From the NCBI GenBank assembly GCA_017399105.1, contig JAFQEJ010000047.1, positions 1 to 38,898 on the forward strand: 38,898 nucleotides of DNA. The letters run 5' to 3'. Position 1 is the first letter of the stretch. Each line of letters opens with the position of its first letter. Below the pieces are notes generated by a model, which searched no databases, was not told the DNA's origin, and was given only the letters and a program-made list of their open reading frames with translations. The DNA comes from Clostridia bacterium (GTDB lineage Bacteria > Bacillota > Clostridia > Oscillospirales > CAG-272). Shown piece after piece: positions 16,711 to 25,036 of this stretch. A program made the translations under genes and the position numbers.

Positions 16711-18225
16711 TTACTGTGCGTCCAGCTTATCGAGATTCTTTTCCAGCTTCTCAATTGCCTTGAGAATCATCTTTTCGTTTTTAGCGTAAGTGGATGTAAA
16801 GTTACGGTTATCGGTACGGGAGAGGTTCATAAACATAGAGTCCATGGTACCGAAGTTGTATACCTGACCGATATCGTAGAGAGTATTGCTGAAGATGATC
16901 TCAAGCATTGCAAGGGATTCATCGTCGCGTACAATCTTGCCTTGAAGATTTGTCTCATAATAAGCGGTGGTCAGATTGTTATAGGAAGCAGAGCAGAGAG
17001 CCTCGAGAATCATACCGGTTCTGGGAAGATCCTTTGATGTAACGGGAACACAGAGACCGTAGCCGGTGTTGACATTAACGGTGGAGTAGTGATTTTCCTG
17101 CTTTTCATCATACTTCGGGACGGGGATGATACCGAAGTCAACCTCCATATCACGGAGCGTGCCTGCAACAGCCATGCGGATCCACATGAAGAGTGTGCGG
17201 TTTTCCTTGAAGGCCTGCTCAGCAATTGCGTAAATATTGCCGGTGGACTCGATCTTGTGAGAGTTTCTCGCATCGGGGCTGTACATGATATCAAAGATCT
17301 TTTCCATCTTCATGACAGCACTCTCGGTATTGATTGTGATGTAGGGCATATCATCCTCATCCTTGAGCGCGTAGGTTTCACCTGCAGCATTGAGAAGGCT
17401 GGGCATCGAGTCAACCTGACATACAAGACCGTACTGGTCGTTTTCATCCATGTCAGAGTCACCGTCGACATCACGTCCAAAGCCCTTCATCATTTCATAA
17501 AGCTTGTTGAAGGTCCAATTACCATTCTCAACGAGTGCATAAATGTCTTCAAAACCATTGTCAGCATAAAGCTGCTTGTTGAATACCATGGCGGCGGTTG
17601 CGTCCTTGTAGTTGGTGAGAAGATCGCCTTCGACCATGAAGAGCTTGTGACGGATGGTCATATCTTCAACTGCGTTCTGATCCCACCAAGGTTGTGTAAG
17701 ATCAAGGTTGTCAATGGTGAAAAGATCGACAAAGTTGCCGGCAACCGCATAATTAGAGCTTCCCTCGCCGATGCTGGGCAGTGCAACATCAAAAGAGTTA
17801 TCACCGGAGGCGATCTCCTGCTTGAAAGCCTTCTGCCATTCCTGCGAAATATGCTCCAGACGATTTTCTGAGATGACTACATTGTACTTTTCTTCAACCA
17901 TCTGATTTCTCTTATATACCGCATCGTTGACAGGTTCACCGTTTTCAGCCTCTGCATCCAGATCATGCGGATCCCATACAGGTGTCCAGTCAAGATGGTT
18001 CAGCCAGCGCGAGAGAAATACAAAATTATAGCCTTCGTAATCCTCGGCAGGAAGATTGGGATTAATTTGAATAACAGGCTTGGTTTCGCCCGCTGTTTCG
18101 GCAGCCGTTGTAGCAGCCGCCTGATTGCCGGAATCTTTTACATCGCTTCCGCTGTCACTCGCACAGGATGCGAAGGATGAAGCAAGCATAAGCGCGGCAA
18201 GAAGAAGTGCTAATTTCCTTTTCAT
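16711..18225 (-). CDS. Extracellular solute-binding lipoprotein (ABC type)
   Basis: A 504-residue secreted lipoprotein: a basic N-terminus, a hydrophobic core and a lipobox ending in SFASC with lipidated Cys21. An A/T/E-rich linker follows, then a family-1-like solute-binding fold. A calcium-loop-like run DVDGDSDMDENDQYG around residue 250 is common in carbohydrate-binding proteins of this family. No permease or ATPase gene is adjacent, so it is an orphan receptor that either uses a distant transporter or serves as a sensor. Aromatic-rich strings (WWDQNA) fit sugar or peptide binding, but the ligand is unknown. AGAGG precedes the ATG. Confidence 0.82.
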   Translation of the reverse strand: MKRKLALLLAALMLASSFASCASDSGSDVKDSGNQAAATTAAETAGETKPVIQINPNLPAEDYEGYNFVFLSRWLNHLDWTPVWDPHDLDAEAENGEPVNDAVYKRNQMVEEKYNVVISENRLEHISQEWQKAFKQEIASGDNSFDVALPSIGEGSSNYAVAGNFVDLFTIDNLDLTQPWWDQNAVEDMTIRHKLFMVEGDLLTNYKDATAAMVFNKQLYADNGFEDIYALVENGNWTFNKLYEMMKGFGRDVDGDSDMDENDQYGLVCQVDSMPSLLNAAGETYALKDEDDMPYITINTESAVMKMEKIFDIMYSPDARNSHKIESTGNIYAIAEQAFKENRTLFMWIRMAVAGTLRDMEVDFGIIPVPKYDEKQENHYSTVNVNTGYGLCVPVTSKDLPRTGMILEALCSASYNNLTTAYYETNLQGKIVRDDESLAMLEIIFSNTLYDIGQVYNFGTMDSMFMNLSRTDNRNFTSTYAKNEKMILKAIEKLEKNLDKLDAQ

Positions 18226-18286
18226 AATGTTACCTCTTTCTTTAGATTAAAGTTCAGATTAGAAGTATGCCCAAATGTTCATTCAT

Positions 18287-18315
18287 ATTATATAATAGAT
18301 TTACTGAAAAGTCAA
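18287..18315 (-). promoter_or_regulatory. Promoter for the solute-binding protein gene
   Basis: Minus strand: TTGACT (18315-18310), a 17-bp spacer and TATAAT (18292-18287), eleven of twelve consensus bases. The surrounding gap of about 210 bp (18226-18438) is AT-rich; apart from this promoter and the next terminator I see nothing in it. Confidence 0.7.
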
Positions 18316-18393
18316 TTTAAATCGGAATAATAATATACAATAAACATCGAATTAATACCAATAAATCAAAATATGAATCTCGAAAGATAAAAT

Positions 18394-18433
18394 GAAAACA
18401 GACTGCTGCAAATATCTGAATTGCAGCAGTCTG
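18394..18433 (-). terminator. Terminator of the HgdB-like/BadF unit
   Basis: A perfect 13-bp stem, CAGACTGCTGCAA (18399-18411) with TTGCAGCAGTCTG (18421-18433), and a 9-nt loop. On the minus strand the stem is followed by TTTTCATTTT. It begins five bases after the stop codon of the HgdB-like gene. Confidence 0.8.
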
Positions 18434-18438
18434 AAATA

Positions 18439-19755
18439 TTATGCATGTACTATAGTTTGTGAATCCTTTTTTTGCGGGGAAGGTGTCATTTTTTCTCTTG
18501 CTACGGCAAGCATCAGCTTGATTCGGTTTTCCTGATTGACCTTGGTAGCACCCGGGTCATAATCAATCGGTACAATGTTGGAGTTGGGATGAATCTCCTT
18601 GAGGCGGCGGATCATTCCCTTGCCTACAATGTGGTTGGGCAGGCAGCCGAAGGGCTGAGCACACACAATGTTGGAATATCCGTGATGAATCAACTCCAAC
18701 ATCTCGGCGGTCAGCAGCCAGCCTTCACCCATTTTACAGCCACGTCCGATAACGCCGTCGATAAGCTTCTTAGTCTCCTGATAAGGCGTGGGCTTGGCGA
18801 ATTTCGGATAGTCACCGACACACTCCAGCATCACAGCTTCGATTTTTTCAAAATAACCGAGTAGCAGCTCAACCACAGCTTTCTTGGCTTTGCTGCCTCC
18901 GTAGAGAAGAATATCCTCTCTTCGGTTATCTACCTTGAAGAGCATAAAGCCCATAATACCGGGAACCATAACCTCGCATCCCTGTTCGGCAAGGAAACCC
19001 TCCAGATTATTGTTGGCAAGCGAAGCAAACTTAACATAGATTTCACCAACGATGCCGACCTTGACACAGCTTCGCTCAACCGTTTCAACTGCGGCAAAAT
19101 CTGCGGCGATTTGCTTCATGTTGGCGCGAATTTCTTTGATCGAGCATCCTTTGCCCGCATCAAGCTGATCCGAAATCTCGCCTGCCCACTTTTCAACCAG
19201 CGCATCAACCGTGCCGGCAACAGCCTCGTAGGGGCGCACCTGATTTTTAAGCAGCATGATGATATCGCCGTAAGCCAGAGCATCAATACACTTGCGGATC
19301 ATCGGAAGTGTAAAGCTGAAGCCGCTGTCCTTTTCAAGTCCCGACAGGTTCAGCGAGATGACCGGAATGTTTCCGTAACCGGCTTTGATCAGCGCTTTTC
19401 GCAGAAGATGAATATAGTTTGATGCTCTGCAGCCACCGCCGGTCTGTGTGATCATCAGTGCAGTTTTATTTACATCGAATTTTCCGCTGTTGAGTGCGCT
19501 GATCATCTGACCGATAACGAGAAGCGCGGGATAGCAGGTGTCGTTATGAACATATTTCAGACCTTCTTCTATCACATCATGACCTTCGTTGGTCAGCAGA
19601 ACTGCATTGTAGCCGTAATAGCGGAAAATACGTACCAGCATTTTAAAATGAATGGGCAGCATATTGGGGACAAGAACTGTATAATTGTTATCCTTCATTT
19701 CTTTCGTGAAGGGAATACGCTGCATGGGATAGGATTCAATCGAATTATTTGCCAT
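18439..19755 (-). CDS. HgdB/2-hydroxyacyl-CoA dehydratase-like protein
   Basis: A 438-residue protein of the 2-hydroxyacyl-CoA dehydratase (HgdB/BcrB-type) superfamily. Conserved cysteine strings include HNDTCYP, QTGGGCRASNY and, near the end, CAQPFGCLPNH, which may bind iron-sulfur clusters. The long form of this system, in which an activase-like double ATPase and this domain are fused in one protein of about 1,400 residues, is widespread in clostridia, and its reaction is unclear. Here the two parts are separate genes with a 19-bp gap holding AGGA before this ATG. It is not a typical dehydratase subunit pair, because no second alpha/beta subunit follows. Redox or ATP-driven electron transfer is the likely theme (inference). 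Confidence 0.82.
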   Translation of the reverse strand: MANNSIESYPMQRIPFTKEMKDNNYTVLVPNMLPIHFKMLVRIFRYYGYNAVLLTNEGHDVIEEGLKYVHNDTCYPALLVIGQMISALNSGKFDVNKTALMITQTGGGCRASNYIHLLRKALIKAGYGNIPVISLNLSGLEKDSGFSFTLPMIRKCIDALAYGDIIMLLKNQVRPYEAVAGTVDALVEKWAGEISDQLDAGKGCSIKEIRANMKQIAADFAAVETVERSCVKVGIVGEIYVKFASLANNNLEGFLAEQGCEVMVPGIMGFMLFKVDNRREDILLYGGSKAKKAVVELLLGYFEKIEAVMLECVGDYPKFAKPTPYQETKKLIDGVIGRGCKMGEGWLLTAEMLELIHHGYSNIVCAQPFGCLPNHIVGKGMIRRLKEIHPNSNIVPIDYDPGATKVNQENRIKLMLAVAREKMTPSPQKKDSQTIVHA

Positions 19756-19774
19756 ATATGTATATCCTGTTTCT

Positions 19775-22708
19775 TTATTTTTCTAAAGCTGCAAAGAGTG
19801 AGCGGAGTCTGATTTTCACGGCACCCAGATTGGTGATCTCGTCGATTTTGATCTGCGTGTAAATTTTGCCTTCGCTTTCAATGATGGAACGAACCTCGTC
19901 TGTGGTGATCGCATCGACGCCGCATCCGAAGGAGACGAGCTGTACCAGATTCATATCATCTTGAGAAGCAATATACTTCGCTGCCGCATACATGCGCGAA
20001 TGATAGGTCCACTGATTGAGGACATGAGTTTTTACACGAGGCATCTTCATGGCGATTGAGTCTTCGGTAATCACCGCCGCGCCGCACTCGGTAATCAGAC
20101 GGTCAATACCGTGGTTGATCTCGGGATCCACATGGTAGGGACGACCGGCAAGCACAATGATCGGCATGCCAATTTTTCTTGCGCGGGCGATGTATTCATC
20201 CCCCTTGATGCGCAGTGCTTCCATATGTGCATCATATTCTTTGTAAGCAGCATTGGCGGCGGATTTGACTTCAGCCTGTGTCAGAGAAGGGAAGCGCTCC
20301 TTCAGATATTCGTAGAGCTTTACTGCCAGATCCTTCGGACGGTGAATGCCGAGATAGGGATACATGAAATTCACCTTGGCAAGCCCGGGAACATTGGAAG
20401 AAATAACCTCGGGATAATATGCGACCACAGGGCAGTTATAATGATTGTCACCCAGATGCTCGTCGATATTGTAGGTCATGCAGGGGTAGAAAATATTTGT
20501 TACGCCGCTTTCCAGCAGTGATTCAATATGTCCGTGAAGCAGCTTCGCCGGATAACAGACTGTATCCGAGGGAATGGTCTGCTGCCCCTTGATGTAGAGC
20601 TTGCGTCCCGAAAGCGGCGAAGTTACCACATCAAAGCCAAGCGATGTGAAGAATTTGTGCCAGAAGGGAAGCAGTTCATAGAGGTTAAGACCGAGAGGAA
20701 TACCGATAATTCCTCTTCCCGACGGCTTATCGGGGACATTTTCATTCATATACGCAGAGAGCAGCTGCAGCTTGTAATCGTAGAAATTGATCAGCTCGCG
20801 GTTACTCTTGTTCGTGATCGGGCGTTCACAGCGATTGCCGCCGATAAACTTGCGGTCACCGTCAAAGGTATTGATGGTCAGACGGCAGCGGTTATTGCAG
20901 AGACCGCAGGTGACTGCTTTGACCTCATGCTTGAAATTCTTCAGCTCTTCGGCATTCATCAGTGTGGAGCTGCCCTTGGAATTCTTTTTCGCATAAAGTG
21001 CAACGCCGTATGCACCCATCAGTCCCGCAATGGAAGGACGAATGACATTGGCACCGATCTCCTGTTCAAAGGCACGGAGTACCGCATCATTCAGGAATGT
21101 TCCTCCCTGTACGACAATATTCTTGCCAAGCGATACAGAAGCATCCTTGGAGGGGGCTCGGATAACCTTATAAAGCGCATTCTTAACGACGCTTACAGAA
21201 AGTCCTGCTGAGATATTTTCAATGCTGGCACCGTCCTTCTGTGCCTGCTTGACCGAGGAGTTCATGAACACCGTGCATCGCGATCCCAGGTCTACGGGAC
21301 GGTCCGCATAAAGTCCCAGCTTTGCAAATTCCTCGATGTTGTAATTCAGAGCACCTGCAAAGGTCTGCAGGAAGGAGCCGCACCCGGAAGAGCAAGCCTC
21401 GTTTAAGAAGATATTATCAATCGCACCGTTGCGAATTTTGAAGCACTTGATGTCCTGGCCGCCGATGTCAATGATAAAGTCAACCTCGGGGAGGAATTTC
21501 TTTGCCGCGGTGAAGTGCGCCATGGTCTCAACGATGCCCATGTCAGCCTTGAAGGCATTTTTGATAATTTCCTCACCGTAACCGGTCACTGCGCTCGATT
21601 CAATGCGGATGCCGGGATATTTTTCATACATATCAGTGAGAAATTCTCTGATCAGCGGAACCGGATTGCCGCTGTTGGGGCGGTAGCTGGTGAGCAGAAT
21701 ATTCTCATCTCTGTCAATGACAACCGCCTTAATGGTGGTAGATCCCGCATCAATTCCGAGATAAGCCGCACCGCTGTACCCCTCGGCGGGTACTGTCGCA
21801 ACGGTATCGCGATCATGACGGCGCTTGAACTCATCGTAATCCTCATGCGATTTAAAAAGCGGTTCGGTGGAGAGATAGCTTGCACCTTCTCCCGATCCCT
21901 CAATCGCCTTGATTGCATCGGTCAGCGTCATAGGCTTGCGTTCGGTTTCGGTAAGCAGCGCCGCACCCAACGCAACGAAATAGAGCGAATTTTCGGGACA
22001 GGTTCCTTCGAGCTTCAGTGTTTTGTCGAAGCTGCGTCTCAGCTCTGAGAAGAAGGTCAGCGGTCCGCCGAGATAGACAATATTTCCTTTGATTTCGCGT
22101 CCTTGTGCAAGCCCTGCTACTGTCTGATTGACTACAGCATAGAAAATGCTGGCCGAAATGTCCTGAATTCGCGCGCCCTGATTAATAAGCGGCTGAATAT
22201 CGCTCTTGGCAAATACACCGCAGCGAGATGCTATGGTGTAAATCTTCTCATGCTCCTTGGCGTAATCGTTCATGTCGGTGGGGGTTGTATTCAGAAGCGT
22301 AGCCATCTGATCGATAAAAGCACCCGTACCTCCGGCACAGGAACCGTTCATGCGAACTTCAAGACCGTTTGTTAAGAAGAGAATTTTTGCGTCCTCGCCG
22401 CCCAGCTCAATTACGGTATCGGTACCGGGAACCAGCGTGTCAACAGCGACCTTGGTGGCATATACCTCCTGTGCAAAGGGAATACCTGCACGTTCAGCAA
22501 ACCCCATACCTGCCGAGCCGGAGATGCAGATGTCAACAGGCTTGTCACTCCACTGAGGGAACTGATTGCGTATTTTTTCCATCAGTTCTGCAGATTTGGC
22601 AATAATCTGTGAAAAATGCCGCTCATAGGAGTGGAACAGTATCTTGTTGCTGTCATCAAGCACCACACACTTCAGGGTCGTGGAGCCTACGTCAAGTCCG
22701 ATTCTCAT
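19775..22708 (-). CDS. BadF/BadG/BcrA-type double ATPase (activase-like)
   Basis: A 977-residue protein with two ASKHA ATPase modules, starting at DVGSTTLK (residue 6) and DAGSTTIKAVV (about 320). Module 1 has C124 in GSCAGGTG and C163 in ASRCG, 39 residues apart, the same spacing as the two cluster-ligating cysteines of the Acidaminococcus activator HgdC. Module 2 has the matching EACSSGCG and GSRCTVF. A C-terminal DUF2229-type region with CGLCNNRC (near 605) and GRPYHVDPEINHG follows. Activators of this family use ATP to push electrons into dehydratase or reductase partners through a [4Fe-4S] cluster. The partner is the next gene, the HgdB-like protein. ispE lies upstream in the same orientation, but a separate promoter is visible. 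Confidence 0.87.
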   Translation of the reverse strand: MRIGLDVGSTTLKCVVLDDSNKILFHSYERHFSQIIAKSAELMEKIRNQFPQWSDKPVDICISGSAGMGFAERAGIPFAQEVYATKVAVDTLVPGTDTVIELGGEDAKILFLTNGLEVRMNGSCAGGTGAFIDQMATLLNTTPTDMNDYAKEHEKIYTIASRCGVFAKSDIQPLINQGARIQDISASIFYAVVNQTVAGLAQGREIKGNIVYLGGPLTFFSELRRSFDKTLKLEGTCPENSLYFVALGAALLTETERKPMTLTDAIKAIEGSGEGASYLSTEPLFKSHEDYDEFKRRHDRDTVATVPAEGYSGAAYLGIDAGSTTIKAVVIDRDENILLTSYRPNSGNPVPLIREFLTDMYEKYPGIRIESSAVTGYGEEIIKNAFKADMGIVETMAHFTAAKKFLPEVDFIIDIGGQDIKCFKIRNGAIDNIFLNEACSSGCGSFLQTFAGALNYNIEEFAKLGLYADRPVDLGSRCTVFMNSSVKQAQKDGASIENISAGLSVSVVKNALYKVIRAPSKDASVSLGKNIVVQGGTFLNDAVLRAFEQEIGANVIRPSIAGLMGAYGVALYAKKNSKGSSTLMNAEELKNFKHEVKAVTCGLCNNRCRLTINTFDGDRKFIGGNRCERPITNKSNRELINFYDYKLQLLSAYMNENVPDKPSGRGIIGIPLGLNLYELLPFWHKFFTSLGFDVVTSPLSGRKLYIKGQQTIPSDTVCYPAKLLHGHIESLLESGVTNIFYPCMTYNIDEHLGDNHYNCPVVAYYPEVISSNVPGLAKVNFMYPYLGIHRPKDLAVKLYEYLKERFPSLTQAEVKSAANAAYKEYDAHMEALRIKGDEYIARARKIGMPIIVLAGRPYHVDPEINHGIDRLITECGAAVITEDSIAMKMPRVKTHVLNQWTYHSRMYAAAKYIASQDDMNLVQLVSFGCGVDAITTDEVRSIIESEGKIYTQIKIDEITNLGAVKIRLRSLFAALEK

Positions 22709-22761
22709 GGGGAAATCCTCGCTTCTGATTTTTCACGGCAGGAACCGTGCGAATAAACAAT

Positions 22762-22791
22762 AATATAAGTATATCAAAAAATAATGAACAA
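22762..22791 (-). promoter_or_regulatory. Possible promoter for the BadF/HgdB-like unit
   Basis: Minus strand: TTGTTC (22791-22786), an 18-bp spacer and TATATT (22767-22762). The match is weaker than at the other promoters. A 5-bp hairpin, CACGG with CCGTG, is in the leader just before the gene. Confidence 0.4.
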
Positions 22792-22813
22792 GGTATGTAT
22801 TTTATGATAATGC

Positions 22814-22834
22814 TTCGCGGAATATCGCCGCGAA
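22814..22834 (-). terminator. Possible terminator after ispE
   Basis: TTCGCGG (22814-22820) pairs with CCGCGAA (22828-22834) around a 7-nt loop, about 30 bases past the ispE stop on the minus strand. The sequence after it is not T-rich, so it may only be a weak terminator or a stabilising 3' hairpin. Confidence 0.35.
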
Positions 22835-22865
22835 ATTACACAAAAAAGTATCGAAACGATTGTTT

Positions 22866-23735
22866 TTAAGCAGATTCAATGCTGCAGGGATAGCAAACCT
22901 CGGCAAACATCTCATGCTTCCGCAAAGCTTCTGCCGCCTGCATTGCACATTCCTCAGAGGCAAAGATGCCGAAAACCGCACTGCCGCTTCCGCTCATATG
23001 AGCTGTCAACGCACCAAGCCCGATAAGTTCACTGCATACTCGCTCAGCTTCGGGGCGTACAGGAAAAATCGCCTTTTCAAATCCGTTTGATATCGTCGAA
23101 AGAAAAGCTTTATGATCATCTTTCATCATCGCTTCAACAGCTGCTCCGGTAAAGAAGGTCTCGGCAGGATTTGCGTCATACAGTCGGTAAGCCTCGGCAG
23201 ATGAAATGCCCTCACCTCGCCGCGCAATGACGATGGGGAGTGGGAAAATTTGAGGCAGCTCCACCATCATTTCACCAATCCCCTGTGCTCTCATGCATCC
23301 GCCGACAAAACAGAAAGGCACATCAGCTCCCAGCTTTGCGGCAACGACGAGGAGTGCATCCTTCGTCATCCGCCCGGGAAATATCCGCATTAATGCTCTA
23401 AGCACTGCGGCTGCATCCGCGCTTCCGCCACCAAGTCCTGCCGCAACAGGAATTTTCTTGGCAAGCGTTATCTCGATACCGCCTCTAATTCCTGTGGCGT
23501 CAAGATATGCCTGTGCCGCTTTACAGCAGAGATTATCAGCTCCGGAGAGCATCGTATCATCGCAGGCGAGCGATACATTGTCTCGTTCTGAATTATAGGT
23601 CAGAGTAATCTCATCTGCCAGCGTCACAGTCTGCATGATGCTGTCCAGCGTATGATATCCGTCATTGCGCTTTCCTGTGATATCAAGCGTCAGATTAATC
23701 TTTGCATAAGCAGATTCATATACCGTTCGTACCAT
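22866..23735 (-). CDS. ispE: 4-diphosphocytidyl-2-C-methyl-D-erythritol kinase
   Basis: GHMP kinase of the MEP isoprenoid pathway, which phosphorylates CDP-methylerythritol at the 2-hydroxyl. The 289-residue length is normal. The YAKINLTLDI substrate string is at the N-terminus, the ATP-binding glycine loop PVAAGLGGGSADAAA is at about 95-110 and HMSGSGSAVFG lies near the C-terminus. Its start overlaps the stop of the DUF362 gene by one base (TAATG), so it is translated from the same message. It indicates that the organism makes isoprenoids by the MEP route. Confidence 0.95.
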   Translation of the reverse strand: MVRTVYESAYAKINLTLDITGKRNDGYHTLDSIMQTVTLADEITLTYNSERDNVSLACDDTMLSGADNLCCKAAQAYLDATGIRGGIEITLAKKIPVAAGLGGGSADAAAVLRALMRIFPGRMTKDALLVVAAKLGADVPFCFVGGCMRAQGIGEMMVELPQIFPLPIVIARRGEGISSAEAYRLYDANPAETFFTGAAVEAMMKDDHKAFLSTISNGFEKAIFPVRPEAERVCSELIGLGALTAHMSGSGSAVFGIFASEECAMQAAEALRKHEMFAEVCYPCSIESA

Positions 23736-24892
23736 TATCCAATCACCTTGATTAACCAGTTTTTATGAATTTTCACCGCATCTTTGGGGCAAAGTTCCTG
23801 ACAGCAGAAGCAGCTGATGCAGTTCTTGGTGTTAATATTCGCCTTTTTCTCCTTAATTTCAATGGTTTTCATGGGACAACTGCGAACACATTCTCCGCAT
23901 CCCACGCACTTCGGTTTATCAATTGCAGGCTTCGGTTGGAGGAAACGATTGAGTCTGCCGCCGAAAATGTTGGGCAGGAGCTTCAGTGCCTTTGCTGCGT
24001 CAGAATCGGGTGCCTTGAAGTCGGTCACGCAGAGCGCTTTGTAATCCTCACCCAGCACGGTGATTTCAGACAGATCGGCAGGTGCAAGACCGCGTTCTTT
24101 CGCCATCTCTACCATCAAAACCGTGTCCTCATAGCCGATCATCTCGCATGCTAGCCGATCCATGACAAAAGGATCGCATCCAACCATCATAAATCCGAGC
24201 TTACGCGGTGTTCCGTTGGTAGGACCGTTTCCTTCCATGCCGACAATTGCGTCAAGAATGCTTATTGTTGGCTTCATATCGGTAATCATACGGCAGAGAT
24301 CGATGAGCATGCCGCAGAAATCTCGTCTTTCGGGAAATCTTGCGTGCATCTCAACCTTTTCGACACCGGGGACACATCCAAAATAATTTTTCACTGCGGC
24401 TGTCATCTTAGTCAGTCCATGAGATTTCAACTTGCATAGATTCACAATTAAATCGGCATCTGCCGTGGGCTTTATCAGGTTGAAGCTGCGGATAAATTCG
24501 CCCTTGGGGCAGGGATGAGATATAATATCACTTCCGTAGCAGATGGGTATTCCCACACGCTCTGCCGCAGCTTCAATGCCGCAGCCGCGATATACAAGCT
24601 TCAGGGCCGCGGCGTTGTAAGGACCACCCGGACTTTCCGCCACCATCACGTCAGCTCCCGCTTCCATGAAAATCATAGCTGTAGCAGCCAGCATATTCGG
24701 ATGTGTGGTGCCGCCCTGTGAAGCATCCATGCGCCGCACCAGGTTGGGCTTCAGCATCACCTGCTTCCCTCTATAATCGGCAGGATGAATTCCAAGCTCG
24801 TCGAAGCTCTTTAAAATCAGCTCCTTCAGCACTGCTTCATCATAGCTGTCGCAGGAGTGAAGGGCAACCGTATTTTTATCGGCACAGGTCAT
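23735..24892 (-). CDS. DUF362 protein with C-terminal 2[4Fe-4S] ferredoxin domain
   Basis: A 385-residue protein. The first 310 or so residues are a DUF362 domain, with MLKPNLVRR near residue 45, GGTTHPN and a KSHGLTKMTAAVKN string that is typical of the family. The last 60 carry two ferredoxin motifs, CVGCGECVRSCP and CISCFCCQELCP, for two [4Fe-4S] clusters. DUF362 proteins have no settled function and are common in anaerobes. It is translated ahead of ispE in a two-gene operon; IspG and IspH of the same pathway need reduced ferredoxin-like donors, so a link to MEP electron supply is possible but unproven. GTGAGG precedes the ATG. Confidence 0.85.
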   Translation of the reverse strand: MTCADKNTVALHSCDSYDEAVLKELILKSFDELGIHPADYRGKQVMLKPNLVRRMDASQGGTTHPNMLAATAMIFMEAGADVMVAESPGGPYNAAALKLVYRGCGIEAAAERVGIPICYGSDIISHPCPKGEFIRSFNLIKPTADADLIVNLCKLKSHGLTKMTAAVKNYFGCVPGVEKVEMHARFPERRDFCGMLIDLCRMITDMKPTISILDAIVGMEGNGPTNGTPRKLGFMMVGCDPFVMDRLACEMIGYEDTVLMVEMAKERGLAPADLSEITVLGEDYKALCVTDFKAPDSDAAKALKLLPNIFGGRLNRFLQPKPAIDKPKCVGCGECVRSCPMKTIEIKEKKANINTKNCISCFCCQELCPKDAVKIHKNWLIKVIG

Positions 24893-24944
24893 AATAATAC
24901 CTCACATTTCGAATTGGCAGACAAATAATAGCACACTAATATTT

Positions 24945-24973
24945 ATTATATCAAAAATCGGATAGTTATTCAA
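24945..24973 (-). promoter_or_regulatory. Promoter for the DUF362-ispE operon
   Basis: Minus strand: TTGAAT (24973-24968), a 17-bp spacer and TATAAT (24950-24945). It lies between the radA terminator and the DUF362 start and is a good sigma-A-type match. Confidence 0.65.
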
Positions 24974-24984
24974 GGGAAGATGCA

Positions 24985-25032
24985 GAAAAATCAGAAAACT
25001 CCGACCGGAATTCCAGCAGTCCGATCGGAGTT
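24985..25032 (-). terminator. Terminator after radA
   Basis: AACTCCGA (24997-25004) pairs with TCGGAGTT (25025-25032), with partial inner pairing of CCGGA and TCCGA. On the minus strand the stem is followed by TTCTGATTTTTCT. It begins five bases after the radA stop codon. Confidence 0.7.
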
Positions 25033-25036
25033 ACGG

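Noticed and set aside
18439..19774. Reading the HgdB-like and BadF-like genes as one frameshifted fusion
   Set aside because: There is a proper stop, spacer with AGGA and ATG exactly at the domain linker; no shared frame remnant is needed.
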